A stretch of DNA of 64,000 bases from Hyalangium versicolor (lineage in GTDB: Bacteria; Myxococcota; Myxococcia; Myxococcales; Myxococcaceae): the NCBI RefSeq assembly GCF_020103695.1, contig NZ_JAHXBF010000018.1, positions 62,001 through 126,000 of the forward strand, in the 5' to 3' direction. The notes under the pieces were generated by a model, which had not been told where the DNA came from, ran no database searches, and saw only the letters and a list, made by a program, of their open reading frames with translations. Every line of letters starts with the position of its first letter. Within the stretch, counting starts at the first letter, position 1. Shown piece by piece: positions 18,673 to 27,026 of this stretch. The translations under genes were made by a program, and so were the position numbers.

Positions 18673-18754
18673 TCCCTCTCATCACCCAGGAACCCGCCCC
18701 ATCCCTATTTCCCAATCCCTTCCCTGACTCCTGTTGCACCCGAGGGCATGTCTT

Positions 18755-20908
18755 ATGGATGCACGATCCACAGTACTCGGCAGTCCCTTGTTGTTCCGGT
18801 TCGCGATCTCCGGGTGTCCCGAGAACCTGCTCGTGGTGCGGTTCTCCGGCCACGAAGCCATCTCCAGCCAGTACGAGTTCCAGTTCGAAGTGGCCTGTGA
18901 GGATCCGGCGATGGACTTCGCGAGCGTCATCGGCCAGCCCGCGGTGCTGAGCATGATGAGCGAGTTCCAGCCGCGCTTCGTCCACGGCATCGTCAGCCGC
19001 TTCGAGCACGTCAACAACCTGCCGCGCAACGCCATCTACCAGGTCACCGTGGTGCCGCAGGTGTGGCGGCTCAAGCACCGGCACGACAACCGCATCTTCC
19101 AGCAGATGACGACCCAGGACATCATCAAGAAGGTGCTCGAGACAGCGGGCATTCCGAGTGACCGCTTCCGGTTCTCGTTGAATGGCTCGTACGAGCCGCG
19201 CGACTACTGCGTGCAGTACCGAGAATCGGACTGGGCCTTCATCAGCCGGCTCCTGGAGGAGGACGGCCTCTTCTATTACTTCGAGCACTCACTGGACAAA
19301 CACGTGCTCGTCATGGGGGACAGCGCGGCGGCGTGCAATCCCATTCCCGCGGGGCTCAAGGGCGAGACGTTGCCGTTCCGCCGGGTGACGGGAGGTGTCA
19401 TCACGGAGGACCACGTCCAGCGGTTCCGGTTCGCCGAGGAGATCCAACCCGGACAGCTCGCCCTGAGGGACTTCAACTTCAAGAAGCCCACCATGCCGAT
19501 GGACGGGAAGTTCCAGGCCGAGAAGGACTCGGACCTCGAGGTGTACGACTACCCGGGCGAGTACCAGATGCCCGGGCGCGGCACGGCGGCCAAGAGCGAC
19601 ACGATTGCCCAGATCCGGCTCGAGGAATGGCAGTCCGTGAGAAAGGTGGGCTACGGCGAGAGCGACTGCGAGCGCTTCACGCCGGGCTTCATGTTCACCC
19701 TGGCCGAGCACATCCGGGGGGACTTCAACACACGCTACCTGCTGACCAGCGTGGGGCATCAGGGCTACCAGCCCCAGGTGCTGGATGAAGAGTCCGGCGG
19801 CGGTGACTTCAGCTACTCCAACCACTTCTCGTGCATCTCCGCGGAGGTGCCGTACCGGCCTCTGCGCGTCACGCCGAAGCCAGTGGTGAGAGGCGTGCAG
19901 ACAGCAACCGTGGTGGGGCCCTCGGGCGAGGAGATCTACACGGACGAGTTCGGACGGGTGAAGGTCCAGTTCCACTGGGACCGGGAGGGCAAGAGGGACG
20001 AGAAGAGCTCGTGCTGGATCCGCGTGAGCCAGCTCTGGGCAGGCGAGTCCTGGGGTGGCATGTACATTCCGCGCATCGGCCAGGAGGTGATCGTCGACTT
20101 CATCGAGGGAGATCCGGACCGGCCCATCATCACCGGGCGCGTGTACAACGGTGACAATCCTGTGCCGTACGCGCTGCCGGACGAGAAGACCAAGAGCACG
20201 ATCAAGTCGAACAGCTCTAAGGGTGGCAACGGCTACAACGAGATCCGGTTCGAGGACCGCAAGAAGTCCGAGCAGATCTTCATCCATGCCGAGCGGAACA
20301 TGGATAAGCACGTCAAGAACGACTCGTTCGAGAACATCCTCCACGATCGGCATCAGACGATTGGCGCCGAGGGCAAGGACGGGAAGGTGGGCGACCAGAA
20401 CGAGATGGTCTTCCGCGACAAGAACCTGAAGGTGCACCGCCACAGCCAGGACCACATCGGCGGAGACATGAAGATGCTGGTGGGTGGCATTGACGGGCCT
20501 GGCGACGTGGACATCGTCATCAAGTCCAACAAGAAGGAGCTCATCCACAAGGACAGCCACCTGCACGTGAAGGGCGTGCTGAACGAGCAGGTGGACAAGA
20601 CGCAGTCGCTCACGGTGGGAGTGGATCTCCAGGTGAAGGTGGGAGCCATCCACGCGATGGAGGCCGGCAAGGAGATCCACCTGAAGACGAAGAAGGTGGT
20701 CATCGAGGCCGAGACCGGCATCACCCTCAAGGGGCCGGGTGGATTCATCACCATCGACAGTGGAGGCATCGCCATCAAGGGGACGCTGGTGAACATCAAC
20801 AGCGCAGGGTCCGCGCTCTCCGGCAGCGGGGCCAAGCCGACCGCGCCCACGGATGCGGTGGAGGCCCAGCCCACGAAGCCTACGCTCGCCGATGACGGCA
20901 AGAAGTGA
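18755..20908 (+). CDS. vgrG: T6SS spike protein VgrG (TssI)
   Basis: 717 residues. The N-terminal gp27/gp44-like part holds CVQYRESDWAFISRLLEEDG, a family signature. The gp5-like OB fold follows (EIYTDEFGRVKVQFHWDREG; SCWIRVSQLWAGESWGG; IGQEVIVDFIEGDPDRP), then the C-terminal repeat beta-helix. It ends in a short Pro/Thr tail, not a fused toxin, so cargo should load through the PAAR protein encoded next. ATG 18755 has GAGGG eight bases upstream; an in-frame TTG at 18734 is less likely. Confidence 0.97.
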   Translation: MDARSTVLGSPLLFRFAISGCPENLLVVRFSGHEAISSQYEFQFEVACEDPAMDFASVIGQPAVLSMMSEFQPRFVHGIVSRFEHVNNLPRNAIYQVTVVPQVWRLKHRHDNRIFQQMTTQDIIKKVLETAGIPSDRFRFSLNGSYEPRDYCVQYRESDWAFISRLLEEDGLFYYFEHSLDKHVLVMGDSAAACNPIPAGLKGETLPFRRVTGGVITEDHVQRFRFAEEIQPGQLALRDFNFKKPTMPMDGKFQAEKDSDLEVYDYPGEYQMPGRGTAAKSDTIAQIRLEEWQSVRKVGYGESDCERFTPGFMFTLAEHIRGDFNTRYLLTSVGHQGYQPQVLDEESGGGDFSYSNHFSCISAEVPYRPLRVTPKPVVRGVQTATVVGPSGEEIYTDEFGRVKVQFHWDREGKRDEKSSCWIRVSQLWAGESWGGMYIPRIGQEVIVDFIEGDPDRPIITGRVYNGDNPVPYALPDEKTKSTIKSNSSKGGNGYNEIRFEDRKKSEQIFIHAERNMDKHVKNDSFENILHDRHQTIGAEGKDGKVGDQNEMVFRDKNLKVHRHSQDHIGGDMKMLVGGIDGPGDVDIVIKSNKKELIHKDSHLHVKGVLNEQVDKTQSLTVGVDLQVKVGAIHAMEAGKEIHLKTKKVVIEAETGITLKGPGGFITIDSGGIAIKGTLVNINSAGSALSGSGAKPTAPTDAVEAQPTKPTLADDGKK

Positions 20909-20916
20909 GGTGATTC

Positions 20917-21774
20917 ATGCCGCCCGCCGCACGAATCACGGACATGCACGTTTGCCCCAAGGTGGAGCCGGGACCCGTCCCTCACGTGGGCGGCCCGACG
21001 ACCTCGGGTGAGTCCACCGTCATCATCGGCTTCATGCCGGCAGCTCGCGTGGGAGATTCCCTGCTCTGCGTGGGGCCGGGAGTATCGGACTCGATCTCTC
21101 AGGGTGAGCCCACCGTCATCATCGGGAACAAGCCCGCAGCCCGCCTGGGAGACCCCACGTCGCACGGGGGCGTGCTGGTCGCGGGATGCCCCACGGTGAT
21201 CATCGGGTCTTCCGCTCAAGGGCAGACCATCATTGTCGCAGCGCAGAGCGGAACTCCGTTCTGCGAAGAGTGCGAGAAGCGAAAGAAAGCCCTGGCTGCT
21301 CAAGCGGCTCAAGCTCAGGCGGCGAAAGACGCCCCCGAAGAGACACAAGATGCTCCCGCCTCAGCCACTGACGTGCCCGCGCCACCCTCCGCCCCAGCCG
21401 CGGCAGCAGCATCCAACAGCGCTGCTTCCAAGCCCAAAGGAGGGGCACACCCCGAAACAAAGAAAGCCGCTAGCTTTGGCAGCACCTTGCATTCCGATAA
21501 GCCAGGGAAGCTTCCTGATCAGCTTCGTCAGAAGTTCCCTGAAACCCAATTGGAATTCACCAAACCTGGCCAGGCTGGCCAAGATGTGAAAGTCGTCGGA
21601 GGCAAACACCCTTCAGAATACGAAGGGTCGACCTGGAAGCCCGGAGTCGATTTCGGGGACTTCAAGCCAGATACTCCTTCAGGCCGTGCCACATTCAAGT
21701 CTGATCAAAAAAACAAATGGCAGGAGGAGACGCAACTGCTACCCTACGATCCGAAAACAGGGAAGCTCAAATGA
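20917..21774 (+). CDS. PAAR-domain protein with C-terminal toxin-like extension (T6SS effector candidate)
   Basis: 285 residues. The PAAR domain (1-105) has three copies of the TVIIG-type turn with GDP/GDS and His/Cys positions for the tip metal; PAAR caps the VgrG spike. An Ala/Pro/Gln-rich linker (about 110-185) leads to about 85 residues with KHPSEY, W, DFGDFKPDTPSG and LPYDPKTGKL. I cannot assign this part with confidence. Its small size, charge and position fit a polymorphic toxin, perhaps a nuclease. Base use becomes less GC-biased here than in the T6SS core, a sign of module exchange. The stop overlaps the next ATG. Confidence 0.85.
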   Translation: MPPAARITDMHVCPKVEPGPVPHVGGPTTSGESTVIIGFMPAARVGDSLLCVGPGVSDSISQGEPTVIIGNKPAARLGDPTSHGGVLVAGCPTVIIGSSAQGQTIIVAAQSGTPFCEECEKRKKALAAQAAQAQAAKDAPEETQDAPASATDVPAPPSAPAAAAASNSAASKPKGGAHPETKKAASFGSTLHSDKPGKLPDQLRQKFPETQLEFTKPGQAGQDVKVVGGKHPSEYEGSTWKPGVDFGDFKPDTPSGRATFKSDQKNKWQEETQLLPYDPKTGKLK

Positions 21775-22217
21775 CTTCGCGACAAATCAGGCTTGGCAGC
21801 GTTCAAGTCACGGTCCCAGAGGACTGGACTGACATCACCGACGAAGTAGAGTCCCCCGACAAGCCCTACACGCTCGCGGATTCCGAAGATGGCGTCGGGG
21901 CATTGCAGTTCTCCGTGGGGCTCTACAAGAGCGGGCCTATACCCAATCCGACCCGAGCCGATCTGCGCGACATGGTGCTGAAATTCGGTGAGGCTCGCGA
22001 ACTTGGGGATGCACTGGACGACGCAACGTTCGAGACGGATTCGCTCGTTGGCGCGGGAATGAGCTATCATGCCGGAGAGAACTTCGTCCGTGTCTGGAAT
22101 GTCTCGGACAAGAAGAACTTCGCACTCGTCACCTACGTCTGCCAGTGGGGCAAACAAGAACAAGAACTGTCCCTCTGCGAGGACATTGTTCAATCGCTTC
22201 GATTCGCCAATCCATAG
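21771..22217 (+). CDS. Putative immunity protein (DcrB-like)
   Basis: 148 residues, no signal or membrane segment. The pattern VQVTVPEDWTDIT..., QFSVGLYKSG and a final Cys-containing helix ending QSLRF resembles small DcrB/PsbP-fold proteins often found as immunity partners. It begins in an ATGA overlap with the PAAR-toxin gene and shares its less GC-biased base use, the standard effector-immunity arrangement. No direct evidence shows what it neutralises. Start fixed at 21771 by the overlap. Confidence 0.7.
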   Translation: MTSRQIRLGSVQVTVPEDWTDITDEVESPDKPYTLADSEDGVGALQFSVGLYKSGPIPNPTRADLRDMVLKFGEARELGDALDDATFETDSLVGAGMSYHAGENFVRVWNVSDKKNFALVTYVCQWGKQEQELSLCEDIVQSLRFANP

Positions 22218-22263
22218 CCAACCCGTTCCATGCCCTCGCTGATCGTCATACAGGCAGGCCGCC

Positions 22264-23118
22264 ATGACTCATCGAATCGCCGACCGACGCGCCATCGTGC
22301 AGGTGCGCTGGGGCCCCATGGCCTATCGAAAGGCCGTGCTCGAACCAGGACAGGTTCTCCGCGTGGGAAGGAGCGAGGCCACGGGTCTGGCTTTGCCACA
22401 TGACTCCCGGTTGGAGGAAGAGCACTTCGAATTGGCCTGGGATGGCTCCAGGTGCCGGATTCGCGATCTGAGGACCTCGGCAGGAACACTCCTGGATGGC
22501 AAGCCCATCAAGGAGGGCGTCGTCCCCCATGGCGGCTGGATACGTGCGGGGGGAACGGATTTCGTCACGTATGTCGAGCGTTACACTCCTGCCGATACAG
22601 CTGGGGATGAATCCGGGTCTGTCGCGGACAGTGAAGGCAGAAGCAAGGCATTGAGCCTGTTGGGCAGCCAGGATGGCTTGTATGCCGTGCTGGATGCCGC
22701 TCGGGACGCGCGGATACTCACGCTGCTGCGCGAGTCCGTGGAAGAACATCACTCTCTCTACGAAGGGCCCAAGGGCGTGGCTCTCGCGGAGGTGGCTCCC
22801 TACCTGGTGCGGTTACCCCGAGAATCGATGCTCTTGAACTCTCTGGTGGAGGAAGGTTGGGGCAAGGCCTGGGGGGTCTTCCTCACGAGCAACGCCTCGT
22901 TCACCGATACCCGCAGGCACTTCCGGAAGTTCCTGATGATTGAGCTCGAAGGCGCGGAGGGGCGTTTCTACTTCCGCTTCTACGATCCACGCGTCCTGAG
23001 TCAGTTCCTCCCGACCTGCGCCTCCCAGCAGAAAGCGGACTTCTTCGGTCCGGTCTCCTCCTTCATGTGCGAGACGCTCGTGGAGGATACGCATTCCCTC
23101 ACCGTGCACCCGGCGTAA
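22264..23118 (+). CDS. FHA-DUF4123 fusion protein, likely T6SS effector adaptor
   Basis: 284 residues. Residues 1-105 form an FHA domain (VGRSE at 34-38, HDSRLEEEHFEL, TSAGTLLDGKPI), which binds phosphothreonine. Residues about 128-265 match DUF4123/Tap chaperones: LYAVLDAARD, a central WGKAWGVFLTS and FRKFLMIELEG followed by YFRFYDPRVL. DUF4123 proteins load effectors onto VgrG. Adaptors usually lie between vgrG and the effector; this one follows the immunity gene by 46 bases. The fusion suggests adaptor activity gated by Ser/Thr phosphorylation, perhaps by the kinase at 698-2500; that is inference. It ends 26 bases from a convergent gene. Confidence 0.85.
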   Translation: MTHRIADRRAIVQVRWGPMAYRKAVLEPGQVLRVGRSEATGLALPHDSRLEEEHFELAWDGSRCRIRDLRTSAGTLLDGKPIKEGVVPHGGWIRAGGTDFVTYVERYTPADTAGDESGSVADSEGRSKALSLLGSQDGLYAVLDAARDARILTLLRESVEEHHSLYEGPKGVALAEVAPYLVRLPRESMLLNSLVEEGWGKAWGVFLTSNASFTDTRRHFRKFLMIELEGAEGRFYFRFYDPRVLSQFLPTCASQQKADFFGPVSSFMCETLVEDTHSLTVHPA

Positions 23119-23144
23119 CACATCGAGAACGAAGCTTCGCTGAA

Positions 23145-24008
23145 TCAAGCCGCTCGCAAATCTCCTGGCCGGGGTGAGCGCAGCTTCTCTCCCCGCGCCA
23201 CGGCCGCCACGATGCGCGCGAGTTGCTCCACTCCGTCTGAGAGCGCCGCGGGGCCCGGCTGGAGGATGAACGTGCTCTTCACCTCGTAGAGCTGATCGTC
23301 CACCACCGCCCTCACCTGAGCCCAGCCTGGCCGTTCAACGATCTTCTCCCGCTTCGCCTTCCGGCCACACCAGCTCGCGATGACCGCCTCCGGGTCCCGC
23401 TGGGCCACGGCCTCGGGCGTGTAGATGCGCCCCTTGGCGCCCTGCTGCTCTCGCGACTCGCGGCAGACGTCCTCTCCGCCGACCACCTCCACCAACTCCG
23501 AGCACCAGCGGATGCCCGAGATGAGTGGCTCGTGCCACTCCTCGAAGAAGATGCGTGGCCGGCGTGGCAGCTTCTCCGCTGCCTCCGCGTGCCTCTCCAG
23601 GTTCGCCGTCAACTCGTCCGCCAGCTTCTCCGCGGCCTCCGCTCGCCCCACCAGTGCGCCCACCACCCGGACGGTCTGGAGGATCTCCGCGATCGAGCGC
23701 TGGTTGAAGAGGTACACGGGCACACCGCGCTTGCACAGCTCCCGCCCCAGATCCGCCTGAAGGTCCGAGAACCCCAGCACCAGGTCCGGCTTCAGGTCCA
23801 GGATGCGCTCGAAGTTGGCATCCAGGAACGAACTCACCCTCGGCTTCTTGCGCGCCTCGGGCGGGCGCACCGTGAAGCCGGACACGCCCACCACCAGGTC
23901 TCCCGCTCCGATGCGGTACAGCGTCTCCGTCGTCTCCTCCGTCATGCAAACGATGCGTTGGGGATGGCGCGGCGAGGCGGAGAGCAGGCTGGCAAGCCGG
24001 GTGTTCAT
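23145..24008 (-). CDS. BtuF-like cobalamin/siderophore-type binding protein without signal peptide
   Basis: 287 residues of the periplasmic-binding-protein type 2 (Fe/B12) fold: RIVCMTEETTETLY, DLVVGVSGF, LKPDLVLGFSD, and the long helix around AEKLADELTANLERH. Members bind corrinoids or ferric siderophores for ABC importers. The only sensible start (24008) gives no export signal and no permease or ATPase gene is next to it. It may be a cytoplasmic corrinoid-binding variant or have lost its signal. It is divergent from the DUF1800 gene across 58 bases. Confidence 0.85.
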   Translation of the reverse strand: MNTRLASLLSASPRHPQRIVCMTEETTETLYRIGAGDLVVGVSGFTVRPPEARKKPRVSSFLDANFERILDLKPDLVLGFSDLQADLGRELCKRGVPVYLFNQRSIAEILQTVRVVGALVGRAEAAEKLADELTANLERHAEAAEKLPRRPRIFFEEWHEPLISGIRWCSELVEVVGGEDVCRESREQQGAKGRIYTPEAVAQRDPEAVIASWCGRKAKREKIVERPGWAQVRAVVDDQLYEVKSTFILQPGPAALSDGVEQLARIVAAVARGEKLRSPRPGDLRAA

Positions 24009-24066
24009 TGCCTGGACTCTACAAAGCATGAAACCTTTTGGCCCTCTCGGGGTTGGGGACACCGTG

Positions 24067-25737
24067 ATGGTCGTGACGTCTCGTCGGACAGCCCTCTGGT
24101 GCGTAACCGCCCTCCTTGCCGTAGGGTGTGCCTCGTCCTCCAAGCCAACCGCGGCCCCCTCCGAACCCGCCATTCCCGCCCTGGCCCTGCCGAACACCAG
24201 CTGGAGCGAGGACCAGCGCGCCCTCCATGCACTGCGGCGCCTGGCCTATGGCCCCTCACCTCGGGACTGGCAGGAGGTGCATCAGGTCGGCGTTGCCCGG
24301 TGGATCGCCCTTCAGCTCCATCCGGAGTCGGTCCGGGACGACACTCTGGCAGCGCGGCTCGAACCACTCTCCACCCTCCGCCTCAGCACCGAGGAGCTGA
24401 TCGACCGCTATCCACCTCTTCGGCAGCAGGCCCGCGAACTGGGCATGGTGCTGGAGACTCCGGAGGACCGCCGCGAACTCGCCGCCATGCTCGGCCCTGA
24501 CGCCTTGCCCCGCCGTGTCTCGCAGGAACTCGTGGCCCAGAAGCTGATCCGGGCTGTCGAAAGCCGACACCAGCTCGAGGAAGTGCTCGTCGACTTCTGG
24601 TTCAACCACTTCAACGTCTCGGGAGACAAAGGGCCCGTGCGGTGGATGGTCACCTCCTATGAGCGGGATGCCATCCGCCCCCATGTCTTCGGGCGCTTCC
24701 GGGAGCTCCTCGGGGCCACCGCGCACCACCCGGCCATGCTCTTCTACCTGGACAACTGGACGAGCGTCCGCGACGGCTTCGAACCTGGCCGCCGCAAAGC
24801 CATTCCTCCCGCCCTCCGCAAGAACGCGCGCGGCATCAACGAGAACTACGCACGCGAACTACTGGAGCTGCACACGCTCGGCGTGGACGGCGGCTACACC
24901 CAGGAGGATGTGCGCGAGGTGGCTCGCGTCTTCACCGGCTGGTCCCTCGATCGGCCCCGTGTTGCACCCTCCTACGTCTTCCGCCCCAACGCGCACGACT
25001 TGGGCGAGAAGTTCGTGCTGGGGCGTAAGTTCCCCCCAGGTGGCGGTGAGCAGGAGGGCGAGCAGGTGCTCGACCTGCTGGCCCGTCATCCGTCCACCGC
25101 GCGCTTCGTCGCCACCAAGCTGGCTCGCAAGTTCGTCTCGGACGCACCTCCTGCCTCCCTGGTGGACCGCCTCGCCCAGGTGTTCCTCGACACGGATGGG
25201 AACCTGCGCGCCGTGTACACCGCGCTCTTCACCTCCCCGGAGTTCTGGTCCGACGACTCCTGGGGCGCCAAGACGAAGACGCCTTTGGAACTCGTGGCCT
25301 CCAGCATCCGCGCGCTCGGAGGCACCACCGACGGTGGCCCTCCACTGGCCCGGGCCGTCGAGCGCATGGGCGAGCCGCTCTACCGCGCCCCCGCCCCCAC
25401 GGGATTCCCCGAGCACGCCACGCCTTGGGTCAACGCGGGCTCGCTGGTGACGCGCCTGAACTTCGCCCTCGCGCTCGCTGCCGACCGCGTGCGCGGTACC
25501 GATGTGGATGTGGTCGCGCTCGCCCCCAAACCCGCCGCACCGGATGCAGGCGCGCTGGTGGATACGCTCTCGCTCCATCTCCTCTATGAGCGACTCTCTC
25601 CCCAGACACGCACCACGCTCCTGGCCGCGCTGGAGCCCGGCGATGACGGCACCATGCCCGATGGAGAGGTGCGCCCCGTGGATGTGCGCCGCGCCGTCGG
25701 CCTCCTCCTTGGCTCCCCCGAGTTCCAAAAGCAGTGA
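24067..25737 (+). CDS. DUF1800 family lipoprotein
   Basis: 556 residues. Start at 24067 gives the lipoprotein signal MVVTSRRTALWCVTALLAVGC; an ATG at 24028 is possible. Family blocks seen: HALRRLAYGPSPRDW, VDFWFNHFNVSGDKG, NENYARELLELHTLGVDGGYTQEDVREVARVFTGW (in pieces), and KFVSDAPP. DUF1800 proteins are exported, usually encoded next to DUF1501 proteins as here, and their biochemical function is not settled. The stop overlaps the GTG start of the next gene. Confidence 0.9.
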   Translation: MVVTSRRTALWCVTALLAVGCASSSKPTAAPSEPAIPALALPNTSWSEDQRALHALRRLAYGPSPRDWQEVHQVGVARWIALQLHPESVRDDTLAARLEPLSTLRLSTEELIDRYPPLRQQARELGMVLETPEDRRELAAMLGPDALPRRVSQELVAQKLIRAVESRHQLEEVLVDFWFNHFNVSGDKGPVRWMVTSYERDAIRPHVFGRFRELLGATAHHPAMLFYLDNWTSVRDGFEPGRRKAIPPALRKNARGINENYARELLELHTLGVDGGYTQEDVREVARVFTGWSLDRPRVAPSYVFRPNAHDLGEKFVLGRKFPPGGGEQEGEQVLDLLARHPSTARFVATKLARKFVSDAPPASLVDRLAQVFLDTDGNLRAVYTALFTSPEFWSDDSWGAKTKTPLELVASSIRALGGTTDGGPPLARAVERMGEPLYRAPAPTGFPEHATPWVNAGSLVTRLNFALALAADRVRGTDVDVVALAPKPAAPDAGALVDTLSLHLLYERLSPQTRTTLLAALEPGDDGTMPDGEVRPVDVRRAVGLLLGSPEFQKQ

Positions 25738-26990
25738 AGACCGCGATGACGCTCTCCCGACGCTCCCTGCTGAAATCCGCTGGCCTCTCCCTGCTGGGGC
25801 TCACCACCCTGCCCCCCTTCCTCGCCCGCGCCGCCGAGGCGCTCCCCTCAGGCCGCCGCAAGGTCCTCATCACCCTCTTCCTGCGCGGCGGAGCGGATGG
25901 CCTGTCGCTCGTGCCACCCGTGGGTGATCCGGACTACTACCGGCTGCGCCCCAACCTCGCGCTCGGCGCTCCCGGCTCGGGTGAGCACGCCGCCCTCCGG
26001 CTGGACGACACCTTCGGCCTCCATCCGGGACTTGCTCCCCTCCTACCGTGGTGGCGCGATGGAGCCCTGGCCGCACTCCACGCCGTGGGGCTGCCGCAGC
26101 CCGTGCGCAGCCACTTCGATGCCCAGGACTTCGTCGAGTCCGGCACCCCTGGCGTGAAGTCCACCCGCGACGGCTATCTCAACCGCGCCGCAGCCGCTCT
26201 CCCCGGGGACGCCTCCACCAACGCCTTCCGCGCCGTGGCCCTGCAACCCACCCTCCCCCGCGCCCTCGCGGGAGACGCACCCGCCCTCGCGCTGGAGTCC
26301 CTCGAAGGCTTCCGCCTCCGCGCCCCGGGCCGCACCGGCACCGTGAGCTTCGACTCGCTCTACGCCGCCGCCGTGGACGAGGCCCTGCGCACCACCGGCG
26401 TGGAGACCACCTCCGCCCTCTCTCTCGTGGCCGACAAGCGGCTCGCCGAGCTGCCTCCGAACAACGGAGCCACCTATCCCCGCTCTCCCCTCGGCCGCCG
26501 CCTCCAGGACCTGGCCCGCCTCGTCCACGCGGATGTCGGCCTCCAGCTCGCCGCCACCGAGGCCGGCGGCTGGGACACCCATATCCTCCAGGGCCGCGAG
26601 AAAGGCCCCTTCGCCCAGCGCGCGAAGGATCTCGGCGAGAGCCTCGCCGCCTTCGCTACGGACCTGGGCCCCCGGCTCGCGGATGTGCTCGTCGTCGTGC
26701 TCACCGAGTTCGGCCGCACCGCCCGCGAGAACGGCAACGGCGGCACGGATCACGGCACCGGCGGTGTGGTGCTCCTGCTGGGCGGGACGGTACGCGGTGG
26801 GCGCATGCTGGGGACCTGGAAGGGTCTCCAACAACCCAACCTGTTGGATGGGAGGGACGTGCCCTCGCTCACGGACATCCGCCTCGTCCTCGCTGAGGCG
26901 CTCGTGACGCACTGCGGCCTTGCCACATCCGAGCCCATCTTTCCAGGGCTTGGCGCTCGTCCCACCCTCCTCGGTCTCTTGGGTGGCTGA
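25734..26990 (+). CDS. DUF1501 family Tat-exported protein
   Basis: 418 residues. N-terminal twin-arginine signal (SRRSLLKSAG, then a hydrophobic stretch). Sulfatase-like alpha/beta fold of the DUF1501 family: VLITLFLRGGADGLS near the start, GGWDTH in the middle and VVLTEFGRTARENG...DHGTGG near the end. The GTG start at 25734 overlaps the DUF1800 stop (GTGA); an ATG at 25746 is the alternative. The DUF1800-DUF1501 pair is widespread. The cofactor and substrate are unknown. Confidence 0.9.
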   Translation: MKTAMTLSRRSLLKSAGLSLLGLTTLPPFLARAAEALPSGRRKVLITLFLRGGADGLSLVPPVGDPDYYRLRPNLALGAPGSGEHAALRLDDTFGLHPGLAPLLPWWRDGALAALHAVGLPQPVRSHFDAQDFVESGTPGVKSTRDGYLNRAAAALPGDASTNAFRAVALQPTLPRALAGDAPALALESLEGFRLRAPGRTGTVSFDSLYAAAVDEALRTTGVETTSALSLVADKRLAELPPNNGATYPRSPLGRRLQDLARLVHADVGLQLAATEAGGWDTHILQGREKGPFAQRAKDLGESLAAFATDLGPRLADVLVVVLTEFGRTARENGNGGTDHGTGGVVLLLGGTVRGGRMLGTWKGLQQPNLLDGRDVPSLTDIRLVLAEALVTHCGLATSEPIFPGLGARPTLLGLLGG

Positions 26991-27026
26991 AAGTCCAGTG
27001 CTACCATACCCCCAGGATTGGCCATC

